Origin: Macrocystis pyrifera
Taxonomy: Eukaryota > Sar > Phaeophyceae > Laminariales > Laminariaceae
DNA length: 64,000 nt
Direction: 5' to 3'
Assembly (NCBI GenBank): GCA_031763025.1
Contig: JASSKH010000028.1
Location: 4,024,981-4,088,980, forward strand
Positions 22,599 to 33,300 of the stretch are shown here, piece by piece. Each line of letters starts with the position of its first letter. Position 1 is the first letter of the stretch. The translations under genes were made by a program, and so were the position numbers. The notes beneath the pieces are model-generated. The model made no database searches and was not told where the DNA came from. It saw only the letters and a list, made by a program, of their open reading frames with translations.

Positions 22599-25504
22599 TC
22601 ATCGTGTATCGGCTCCTTTTGGCTTGTCCACCCTTTCGACTCGGTTGTACCGTCTCTTGCTGACTACGTTGACGGACGCCTCGTAGTCTTCGTCGGGCGC
22701 CCTGTAGAGCCACTCCCCGTCTTTGAGCAGGAAGATGCTCCTTTCGTCGAAGGAAACCGCGCCTCCGCAATCCGCCCCCGCCATCTGAATCCGCGCGTCA
22801 AGTCGAGCGGTAAAGGGACCGAGCGAGTCAAACACGATAAAGTGAAACAAATCATCCGTGCTACTATGACGACTGGGATCGTACTTCAAGTCCTGGACGC
22901 CGACTGCGAGTGTGACTTTGAGCGATCTGTGTCTGAGAATACTGTAGGTCGCCGAGGTCAAACAGGCGTCGCAAAACATTCGGGGCGGGAATCTTCCATT
23001 TTCGATCTCCGCAAGGTGGTCGCTTATTCCTTTGGCAAAAAATTGCAAAATTGTCTTCTTTCCAATTAAAAACATATCGCGCGCTATACGGCCAGAGGAA
23101 CCCGAGGAACGAAATCCATCTTCGAGTCGACCGTTGACCGTTTTTCATGAGAAACTTGCAATTTCTCACGGACTTTTCATGTTGCAGACACCTAATATCA
23201 TGCCTCTACGCGGATTTTATCTTGTTTTATTGTCTTGTCGTTCTTGTTTTCTGGTCTTGTTTGTATTGTTGTGTTCTCGTACCCGGTACGCTGGCATTTC
23301 ACTTGCTTGACCCTTGAATTCGCGATTACTTCTGTTTTTCGGTCTTCCTCTGTCTCACAGTCGGAGACCACATAACTGGTATCTCTCTAGGAGAAGGAAT
23401 CAGGACGGACACTGGTTGTACTGATGAAGCCGGGTAGAAAGGACGACTTAATGTGAAGACAACACACACAAGTCAGGGCGCCCGGCAGCGACTCACTACC
23501 AAGTCATAGCACCAAGAGGAACAAAGCTCCGACCTCGACACCAAGGGCAGCGCGAGACTGACACCAAAGGTGTTGACACGTATACATGCCTCCCAGCCCT
23601 CACAACACCCGAACGGACGGCGTTCCCCAGAAAATGTGGGCGCGCCGCGCCAACTCGCGAGTACATCTGCGTGAGTTGCCGCAATCCCATTTTCTTTTTC
23701 CCCGTACTGCAAAAATGAGACTGCTAATAGTCAATACTTGGGTGCAGCCGTAAAGCGGCTAAGGAGCGTCTCACCATGGCCTTGAAGTACACAAACGCCT
23801 TTTCATTCGAGTCGGGGTCTTCTTCCAGCGCCCCCACTTCCAAACCGGTGAACCTTGAATCAGCGGGCGACAAGCAACTCCGGAGAATATGCAAAAAGAA
23901 TATATATATATATATATACAGGGTGCACAAAAAGGGCGGCAGATCCCTCACGCAAGGTGCCACGAATCGCGCGACTCCGAGGCTTTCACGAAAACAGGAA
24001 AGGGGAAAACAGTCAAGGGTCTCGCAAGGGTCTCAAGCGCGAATGCGCCACGAATCACGCGACTACTTACGAGTTTCCACGAGGCGCCCGTAAATACGGG
24101 AGGCGGTAAAACAGTCTGCGGTACCGCAAGGGATTCAAGGGCATACGCACACGATGAGGCAAGAAACGTGACTATGCCGATCGTGGTACGGGAATCGATT
24201 CGGGCACTACCCACGTGCCACCAGCCGCCAGGTTCTTGACGCCGCTCGAAACGCGCCACCTGCGATCCGACCGTACATTTTCTATCATACCCAAAAATAT
24301 CGTTCTTGTGATCAAGGTTGGCAGCTACCAGGTATGGTCCGAAACATGACAGCAGCTTTTTTCACATACATACCAGGTACTCCGTCATTCTGTACGGCAC
24401 CGCGGCAAACGAAAAAAAAATACGCTTACCTGTAGTTGTTGCAAAACACGAGGATTTCTTTTCGCCAGTTGGGTTTCGCGAAGTCCTCGTGGTCGGGATG
24501 GGTCGACTTCATGATGAATTGGGGCATGCCGCTGAGGAGATCGCAAACGAGAGTGGCAGAAACGATGGGCTGCAACGTTAACCTCATTCGCGTTGCAAGA
24601 GCAGTTGGTTAGCGCGCGGTGAACGACCCAATCCCATCACCATACAAGTAGACTTTCACCACAGGTGTCTGGCGAAGGCCTTAGTCGCGATGTTCTTTCC
24701 AGTAAGGATGCGCACAACACCTGCTGAAGCGATAGCTGAGTAGCAAAAGCTAACTGTTGGCAGAGGGCACCACGATAGCTGGCGTTCAACAACCATACTT
24801 ACCACCAGATGTTTCCGCAACGCATCTGCATGGTAGAGACTTACGTCAAAGCAGTAGAGCACTCGAACGGCAAATATAGCATGCAAACTTTGTACACGTT
24901 ATGCGTAACATCAATACGCGGCCCGGTTCCTACCGCCCACGAAGAACAGGCAAAACCGGTCTCTCGTCGTTCGTTTCGACATATTCGTCTACGTACAGCC
25001 GTTGCTTTGTGGCGGAGATGTCCTCGGCCAGACACCGGAGGGCACTGACAAACTACTATCCGCACCCGTCTACTGAGGTAAAACATAAGTAGCGTAAACC
25101 CTTCAGAACTCGCACCAACACTAACAGAGTGATTGCGTATCACTACCGCGACGGCCCTCGAAACGCACCATGCAAAAGCCGCATACCGGGCCCTCATGAC
25201 CTCCACCGGCTGCGGCTTTTTTCTCTCCGTCATGGAAGGGTTTGCAACATTCCCCGTAAGGCTTTCCGGAAAAGCAGGGACAAGCTTGGGAAGCCTTGGG
25301 GGTTCTTGACTTGATTTTCTTCGCCTTGGCCGGTTTGCTCCCGAATCCTTGGGCCAACATGTGAGTAGACCTGCAGCGGTTATAATACGGGAGTAGGGTG
25401 TTTGATACCCAGGTGTCCTGAAGCGCAATTTGTTGTCGGATGGCCGCGAGAGATTCGATGCAAGGCCGTGAGTACGTGCTGCTTGTAGCTGAACCTTTGC
25501 GCAT
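22599..25504 (-). CDS. SEC-C motif / YchJ-like (UPF0225) domain protein, one frame disruption
   Basis: Four exons, minus strand: 25504-25169, 24531-24430, 23853-23775, 22784-22599. The protein carries a SEC-C zinc motif (CPCFSGKPYGECCKPFH; the family usually has CPCGSG), then the YchJ middle NTF2-like fold: VMRARYAAFA, STHPDHEDFAKPNWRKEILV, FTGLEVGALEEDPDSNEKAF, VSFDERSIFLLKDGEWLYRA. Introns 2-4 join in phase. In exon 1 a run of six A after HDGE puts SEC-C and MRARYAAFA in different frames; five A would join them and also fit the next exon's phase. This is a sequencing or assembly error, a real mutation, or slippage. The N-terminus is uncertain; a plastid or mitochondrial presequence is possible. 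The biochemical role of this family is poorly known; zinc binding is inferred. Confidence 0.8.
23375..23480 (+). repeat. Dispersed repeat family A, partial copy
   Basis: Matches the right part of the copy at 61004-61370 with diverged words: GTATCTCTCTAGGA, GGACACTGGTTGTACTGATG, GGGTAGAAAGGACG and TTAATGTGAAGA. It lies in the last intron of the minus-strand YchJ-like gene, which runs 22785-23774. Confidence 0.6.
23955..24155 (+). repeat. Two ~90-100 bp diverged tandem units in a YchJ intron
   Basis: Both units run from GCCACGAATCRCGCGACT through TTTCACGA or TTTCCACGA, GGAAAACAGTC or GGTAAAACAGTC, and CGCAAGGGTCTCAAG or CGCAAGGGATTCAAGG. Unit 1 is about 23959-24047 and unit 2 about 24048-24155. 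It is preceded by an (AT)n run (23900-23918). Confidence 0.55.
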
Positions 25505-26189
25505 TCTAGGCCCTTAATATCAGAACACGCCCCAGGAAACACGCGAACACGTTGCGAGTGCATGGCGGGGTGTCAAAACGAGAAGCAACACGGAGTTCGA
25601 GCAGGTCGCAGCAGACCGCGACCGATAAATTTTGCAGCATTTCAGAGGCCGCGAGAGCGTAGTGGTTGCTGAAGAAGGTCATTGTTGCCAACGCAAGCTC
25701 AAAACCATGCCTATTCTAGGTCGTGTTTTTCCTCTAGCCCTTCTCCTGCAGTAGCCTCGTCAACTGCACAGAAAAGGGCAAGTCAGGAGCAAGGGTAAAT
25801 TCCTATCCGTAGTCACTTTTTCTATGGTAGGCACAAGCCACGCGTTCACCTCAGCGACAACGAGGCTCCTTGTGGGACGTATGACAGCCCGACGCGGGGT
25901 AGACGCGCGCTGCGTTCGAAACAACTGGCCTGCCCAAGTGCTGCGCGGTGTGTCGGCATCGGCCGGGCTACGTTGTGCTGCACACCAGTGCGATAAGTTA
26001 GATACGCAACGTGGACACTGTCGTGACCTTGCTGTGGAGCCTCGGCAGCGAGGTGCAAGATAAGCGTTACGACACTGCACGCACCTTTTGACACAGACTC
26101 GCCACGCGGGACGATTTCTCCACCCACATCACCACTACTAAGATTCTCAAGCTTTGCTACCTAAGCTACGTCGGAAAGGCTCGAGATCT
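25505..26189. other. Stretch without recognised gene
   Basis: Upstream of the YchJ-like start; may contain an unrecognised 5' exon on the minus strand (open frames with ATG at 25563 and 25691). Nothing else was recognised. Confidence 0.4.
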
Positions 26190-26350
26190 CTCAATTGAAG
26201 CTTCCACGATGTAGTGGAAGCTTCCACGGAAGTAGTGGAAATTTCCATGGAAGAAAGTAGTGGAAGCTTCCAGGTTCCGTGGAAGTTTCCAAAATATGGA
26301 ATCTTCCAATGACTTCCATGGAAGATTCCACGAGCTTCATACTTAATGTC
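26190..26350. repeat. Array of short palindromes (GGAAGCTTCC / TTCCATGGAA)
   Basis: At least seven TGGAA...TTCCA hairpins occur within 160 bases, including GTGGAAGCTTCCAC, TTTCCATGGAA and CTTCCATGGAAG. The strand could fold into a chain of small stems. No element ends or coding signal. Confidence 0.7.
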
Positions 26351-27847
26351 CTTCCACTGGCTCCGTGAAATTCGACGAGCTTCATCGAGCTTCTGAGTTG
26401 TGCAGCAGAGTACCGCCCTAACCCGAACCCCTACCAGAGGCCTCTGCTTGGTTGGTGTGCGTGGCGTGGAAGACTTCAGGTCGCTGTGCTTGAAAATACG
26501 GCTGTATAGCTGTGCTTTGTCCGAAGGATAGCCTCTAGGTTGCTGTGCTTGGACACGTTGTATCATGAAAGGTCGCTGTGCGAGCGACAGAAAAATTATA
26601 GCAACAGCAGCAGTAGTCGTAGTCCCTCCCTGCATACACGCGGCTACACCAGGTTGGCCGATGGGGTTGTGAGTTGTGACGCAACGACCTAACACATACA
26701 TGCGGCTGTTGATGCTGGAAAGCAGCATCAGTTTCGGGCACCTGAAGCAAAACGGTACGTGTGCAACGGATGTACTCATTCGACACGTCACAGGACACTT
26801 TCAATTGCAGCAGTACTGGGTATCCCGGTACCACTACCGTACTTCTGTGTATGCCGTAAAACGGACAAGTCGAACCGACGAGTGTAACGGATGTGTGCGG
26901 GACTACTTACACTGCCACGCTGTCACAACGCACGACGCGTGAACATGATCCTGGATGAAAAATGCAACATCTTCTCTTCTCATGTGTATATCTTGATGCA
27001 AGGGCAGAATGGGGAAACACCGGACAAGAAACCCAGGCCTTACACCGCACTCGGCCCGTAGGCTCTGTTTGCATTGTCTGTGCGGCAGCACACCAGCTCA
27101 CCGTTCGGTAGGCCACGCGCGGCCTGGAGAGTAACAATGATCTCGACTCTGTCTACAGTAGCGACCGAGAGGAACCCCAGCTTTCCCACAGTGGATGGAA
27201 GCTGACGGAGCTATAAAGCTTGCGACTTCACTGCACATGTAGATGAGCGCATACACGGCTGCATAGGCATGCTTTGGGGGCATTGTTGCTGTCCGGTCTA
27301 GCCGTTGTATATAGCATGTACCTGTATGTAGCATCTGGTAGCAACCGCCGTGCAGACTTGTCGAGGAGTTGTGGTCATATTTGCGGCTTTTATGTCAAGG
27401 GAAATTTACATTCGACATCCCCTCCCGCTGACCGTGGCAGCACCAAGCACCCAGCACCCATACAGCAGTACATGTGAATCTCGAGAACGACAAAGATCGA
27501 TACAGGTCTACTCCTCGTGTCTTCCGTCTAATGTGAGTCGATCTGACTCGTCACCAGAGAAGGCTCTAATGTTCTGCATCTTGCACATTCTTCTTCAAAT
27601 CAACGACAGCAGTGCCGGGATTATTCGTGCATAACAGCAGTCAGCTGGTCAGTAGCAGGGTTGCTTCGAGTTGCTTGGGCGCACCTGAAAAGTACGTGGC
27701 ATTGCCTTGACCCCTATGGCCGTGCGGAACCGGACTCGCAGCCTCCCTGTTGACGAAAAGACGGACTCACCACGAGGTTGAGGTTGCATATCGATGGTGC
27801 TTCTTGACGAGTTGGGCTCTGGTACTGGTACCGCTTGATGCTGTGCT
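26351..27847. other. Long stretch without recognised gene
   Basis: Contains CAGCAG clusters (26600-26620), a telomere-like CCCTAACCCGAACCCCTACC (26413-26432) and GTAACGGATGTG-type words repeated at about 26765 and 26884. No exon set was found. Confidence 0.45.
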
Positions 27848-27955
27848 ATCTCCAGCCAGGATATCTCCGCATTCAGGAAAGTGGATCCGAACAGGATCAG
27901 TTTCCTGGCTTCTGGCGCATCCAGGATTCAGGGATTCCTTGTCCTGGCTGGAGAT
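27848..27955. mobile_element. Foldback element (~108 bp)
   Basis: ATCTCCAGCCAGGATATC at the left is matched by the reverse complement of CTTGTCCTGGCTGGAGAT at the right. Inner arms (CATTCAGG, GGATCC / GGATTC, CCTGAATC) also pair imperfectly. A small hairpin element without coding capacity. Confidence 0.55.
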
Positions 27956-28127
27956 TCTCAGCCCGGTTCTCAATGCCTAGACTATGTATTCATAGCACAC
28001 ATACGTGGTTGGGTGTGCCTTCATACAAGGTGTCTCCGCAGATACGCCTTTGCGTCATTCGCGATCAGATGGTTACCGCCGCTCACGACAGGTGTTTCGT
28101 GCAGGGTTCTACACTATTTGACCTAGT

Positions 28128-28570
28128 CGTGGGCATGCCGTGGCATTGCCGTGGCATTGCCATGGTACCGTCCATGGCATACTACGGCATCACCACGGCA
28201 TCCCATGGTGTGGCAATAGATTCCATGGCACGCCGTGGTGGTTGCCATGACATGCCATGGGTAGTACCATGGCAACCCCCACGGCTACCGCCTCGGCACT
28301 CCATGGCAACCCCACGGCATCTCATGGCACCCCCCACGGCACCCCAATGTCCACGGCACCTAGGTTGGGGTTAGGGTTGGGGTTAGGGTTAGGGTTAGGG
28401 TTAGGGTCCCATGGTGTGCCGTGAAGGTCCGTGGAAGGTTCTGTGGTATGCCGTGGAAGATGTCACGTGGAAGGTTTTCCCGCAGGTGGTGCCACGGCAT
28501 GCCACCGCATTATTGCGAAAAAGGACAATAGTAATGTACCACGGCATGCCACGGCATTATTGCGAATCGT
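28128..28570. repeat. Array of GCCATGGCA/GCCGTGGCA palindromes flanking a telomeric tract
   Basis: Variants of TGCCATGGCA, CCATGGCA, CCACGGCA and GCATGCCACGGCATT occur more than 20 times. The array continues on both sides of the (TTAGGG)n tract at 28363-28407. Resembles the other palindrome array at 26190-26350 in style, not in sequence. Confidence 0.7.
28363..28407 (+). repeat. Interstitial telomere-type repeat (TTAGGG)n
   Basis: About seven units of GGTTAGGG with GGTTGGGG variants at the 5' end and four perfect TTAGGG units at the 3' end. TTAGGG is the telomere repeat of many eukaryotes, including brown algae. It is embedded in a palindrome array and so marks either a healed break or seeding by telomerase. 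Confidence 0.8.
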
Positions 28571-30387
28571 AGCTCATTCTCCCACATGGGGCCTTTTTTG
28601 GCGCGCTTTCTTCGGACTGCTCTCTGACCAACGCCCCCCGGGGGGCATCGGCCGCCCATCCTGCGCCGCCGTTGTGGAGGCCTGCGCGGGTGCCCATGCT
28701 ACGACAGGGTTGACACCCCGGGCAGAAACATTCCACCTAAGCTCCGCTGCCACAACGTATGACAGGACATGTTTTTTTCGGGGGCGACATGTAGAAACTT
28801 GAAATGACGAGTACGATGAGTGATCAGGCTAGAGACCACTATTAATAGGGCAGCTCATTCAAATGGCGGTGTCGAGGCAAGGTACATGACGCCCAGGATC
28901 TTTCAGGTTATGAGTAGCTGCATGGGTATCCTGTGCGTTGCAAGGTCAACATCCTGTGTTGTGCCAGCGGACCGATGGAGGATCGAAGGCCTATTAATCC
29001 GTGTTCGAGGGTTTCCAGAAACACAATGTGTGTGTGTCAACCGGGGGTTCTATACCTGTGGCGCAAATTGCCGCCGACAAGGTGTTTGGTGACAGGAAAA
29101 ACAAGCGACGGTCCCCGAGACAAAATAAAGCAATAGAGCACACTGCGGTCTCTGGAACTGCGACCTCTCAGGCAGCAGGCGAATTTGCCCGGCTCACAGC
29201 TAGTACGTTAGCCGAAGTCGGCGTGTCGTAGCACAAGTGAATAAATAGCACATGAGCAGCGGTAGTATTTATAGTACGAGGACGTACGGGACGACGGTAG
29301 CATCACCAAGTAGCGCATACAGCAGCAGAGGTAAGACGACTAGTGTAGTGCATACGGCAGCAGCAACAGCAGAAGCAAAAAGCCGGTACAAAACGATTAT
29401 GTACGAACCGAACCGGACTTGTTTTCATGTTCAAAGCATGCGGGATGCAGGGCCGTACAACACACAAACAGCCTCGGCCAGCTGCAGATCGCGCGATCGA
29501 TCGGTAGTTGTTTCGTCGGCGGCTGTGTGGGAAGCAATTCGCAGACGACCGCCCAATCAAAAGAACAGAACAGGAAACAGACTGGGGAGATATACCCGAG
29601 CTCGTGTGGAAAACGCGGAACGAAAAGAGTCGCAATTTTGTTTTTCCTTTCCTGCAATCGGCCACCGTGAACCCCTCATAAACTTGTGCCGCACAGTTGT
29701 GCCGCGTGCAGCAGTCATCTACATGTAATATGTTATGCTGGTTGTTGGTGTAGTTCATGCATGACGAGTAAGCAGAGCTACACCAGCGGCTGTGCAGCAG
29801 ACTTATGTGTGTCGGATGCGTGGCTGAAGATGGTATCAGTGTCAGTACAGCAGTTACTCTCATTTTCCTTGTGAACAAGTGTGTAGAGGGCCCTCAACTC
29901 TTGGCGTCAAGTCTGACCCCTATCCCAAACGCTTCTCACACATTTCGGGTATCATGCGAGCTGGCGGCCGTCCAGTCCGCCGGCAACGCCCCCTTGCGTT
30001 TCACATGGTAGCATACCACATGTACGAGCACCAGGCAAGGCAATAAATTATGATGTGTTGTTGAAACTCGTAGGCGGGATAGAGACTTGAAAGTAGTACT
30101 CGCGCCGCTACGTAAAAAAAGGCGCTGTGAGATCGAGCAATTGGTCGAAGCTCATATCCGTGCAGCTATTCTTGTATGATACTGGTATCGCTGTCGCGGC
30201 TGATATCGTATTAACATGGGGTAGTCATCAAGTTCCTCACCCGTGTCCATTGTTCTCTGCCGCCACATGCCTTAAAAATAAGCGGGCACTGTTCTTCGTG
30301 TGCGATACCTCCTCAGGCCAAATATCTTTCTCCGAGGGTTCGAGCAGGGAGGAGTCCGCCCCTTAGACCCGAGGAAAAAGCAGGGAG
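28571..30387. other. Intergenic region upstream of the JmjC gene
   Basis: A plus-strand open frame at 29252-29725 encodes a Ser/Thr/Arg-rich product without recognised motifs and is opposed by a longer minus-strand frame. I do not call either. The rest shows no element ends. Confidence 0.4.
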
Positions 30388-33300
30388 ATGGCGGCTGAAC
30401 CGACCCGAAGGGCTAACACCATTCCGAGCGAGTCAGGAAGCAACAGAGGTAAATGCCCCGTCGTGCGCTGGCGCGACGTGGGCCACGAGGGTGTGATGGC
30501 TTTTATGGCGCCGCTGCTGGCGGAAAATCGTCCCCTTTTAATGTCCGGGTATTGGACTCACCAGGTGCTGTGCAAGGACGCAGCCCAGCGGTGGAGGACT
30601 TTCGCGGGGATCAAGTCGGTCTTGTCTAGCCACGGATTGGATCAGCTCAGTGAGTCTCGGTTTTCAGTGGGGGGTTGAACGGTTCGCCGGAAGTAAAGTG
30701 AAGTGAAGTGTGACCTGCGCGCTAGTTGCGTGAGCAGGAGTCGTTGTTGCTCAATGACGCTCGGGTGGGTAGTAGTATATGGATGTAGGCTTTTTCTTCG
30801 GCATGGTGATGGATGTATTTCGCGGAAGATAACCTGCCGCCCCGGTAGCGGGTTAACGCTACCACTTCAGTCGGGACCTATAGGGACCCAGGGCTTCATA
30901 CGTAGATACGGCCAAGTATTTACCTGACACGGGTATATTTTTACGTACAGTAGCTACCGAGAGGGCAGTTTTGGATTGAGCTCACCCATTGATTTCCGGT
31001 CGTTTCGTGCTGAACACCCGCTCTGGGCATCGCCTTGACATCGCAGTCAGACGATGTTCCCGGTGACTGAACCGCAACTCTTTTCGCGGTCTCGCTGCTG
31101 CAAGTAGTGCAAACCTCGGATAGTTACCGTAAGAGTGCCTCGCATGTTGTCGACCCCCCCCCCCCCCTCCTTATACGGCTACGGCCATGCATGTTATTGA
31201 ATACAACCCCCCCCCGACTTGCCCCAGGGGTGGACGTCTCCTGCACCAAGAAGGGGCACTCATTTCGTGGGGATCAAGCCAATCGGCAGCACGTCAGCCT
31301 AAGGTTGTTGGACATGGTGGAGCTGGCAGAGGCAAACGAAGCGGGGCAGCCGCACTGGGCAGCGGCGGAGGTAAGCCGGCCCTTCGTTTCGATGTTGTGC
31401 CTTGGATTTTCAACCACGAGCATGCAGCACCTGCCCCCAAAATGCGACTGCGGAATGAGACCAGCGGATAGCGATGACGGTCTGCTCGGTATTAGGATGT
31501 CGACGACGCGGGAGGTGGCAGTCTTGGACGGGCCTGCCGCCTGCAGAATACCAGCACGAATTATGTAAGCTAGTATTGGTCCTGACGCTAAACCGCGGTG
31601 CGCCACACCGAGTCGCCCCGTCGGGTCGTGTGCGATATATCGCCCGCGTAGGTGCTGCCGTAACACAAGAGATGCATAACTCTTCGCTCGCGTGCGCATC
31701 GTCTTGAGTTTTGCCCCGCTCTGTGTTGTATGTTTTCACGTCCTCGCGCAGGAAGTTGGACTGGACTATTATTTATGCCAGTGCCCTGTGATTTCCAGAG
31801 AGTTGGAAAAGCCGGAGGTGTTGAGCGCCGTCGCGGGGGAGTTCCGCACGTAAGAGCGGCATTTTTTTGGTCTGTTATAGGATATTACGTAAGTTGTACC
31901 AGGTAGCCGTGCTGCGCGCGGGCATCGCCCAAAACCACTTGTTGGAGATGCGCAAACTATGGTCGCCACAACATAAGTTCGCCATAACATATTTTCAGCC
32001 GGGTCTAGCGATGGCGATCGCGTAGCGTGCGAGACTCCGTACCGGCAACATTTGTACGCCGGCCGGAAGGAAAGTAGTCGCTGTGGCGCTGCAGCGAGTC
32101 ATTGGGTCTGATGGTGACACACAGATGCGGTGAAAGGCGAAGGCAAAGTCGCCGCCCCCGTCCAGTATACTAGCCCTATTATTGTTCGAGCGCCGCGTGT
32201 ACGCAGAGCGGGCAGCCGACCCAAAAAATCTTGAAATTCCCGACTTTAGTTGTCGTTCTGCTTGTAGAAGAGACGTGTAGGTATGGGGCTGGTACTGTCG
32301 TTGACCACAACCAGAACCATGGTATCGCACACCGGACGAAAAGGCGTAAATTTTGTGATTTTTCCTTGAAGAAAGCCTGCACGACCTCCTCAGGCACCAC
32401 AAGCCAAGTTTTCGGTATACCCCTCAAACAGCCTGCTGCGGCGACATACTGTAGAGCTACAGCGAGATAGCGTAGCTCCTGGACCGCGCCAGGGTCGTCC
32501 ACGCGCTGCGGCAGTGGCTGCGGTTACGGGATGTTTTCACGTACTACTGGGAGATTGACAGCATAATGTGTTGTCGAATTTCCCCCAAGGTTTCGCACAT
32601 GGGCAATACCTTACGTTGGTGATACCCACGTGGCTGTGCCCGGCACGGACTGGCGTACAGCAAGGCTGTCCGCCGTGCGCGCTCTCTCTCTCTTTCGTTG
32701 CCTGTCTGAGACAGTAACACTCTGTATGGTGTGCTATCTCTTTAATTCGTTGGCGATGCTACCGTCTTCCGTCCAGGCCTTCGTGTGTCTTGGAAGAAGA
32801 CCTACTTCAGATCAATCTGTGGCTGGGGGCGATGGAGACGACGACCAATATGCACTACGACGCCAACCACAACCTTCTGTTCGTGCTGAAGGGGAGCAAG
32901 AGGGTGGCACTCCTGCCGCCCGATATGACCGGCGGGGTGCATGCCATGCCGGTGGGTGCGGCCCATTGGCCGGGTCAATACATATTCGCCGCCTGTTTCC
33001 CGACCTTGTGGTTGGTCGTCTTGAGCTACTCGTTTGCTTTTATCGATGTCGATCGATGGGAACGCGTGCGGCGGGCAGCATCGCCACATTGTACGGATGG
33101 ATAACGTTTCGGACAAGTTTTTGCTAAGGACATACCTGGTACCAGGTTTGTAATTGTTTTCATTTGCAGACGTTTTAATCGCGCTATCGCACAGATTTCT
33201 CTTAACAGAGCTGCTGATATTATTATCCGCTCCAAGGTGTTCTCCGAGTCGTCCAACCACTGCGGCCTGAGGCACGAAGATGCCGCAGGGGTGGCGTGCA

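Noticed and set aside
24961-25046. Additional YchJ exon reading ALRCLAEDISATKQRLYVDE
   Set aside because: It has a usable acceptor phase, but joining exon 1 directly to 24531 gives the expected family order, and no good donor follows it.
29303-29878. 191-codon minus-strand frame and opposing 158-codon plus frame
   Set aside because: Mutually overlapping, low-complexity, no motif, no support from splice sites.
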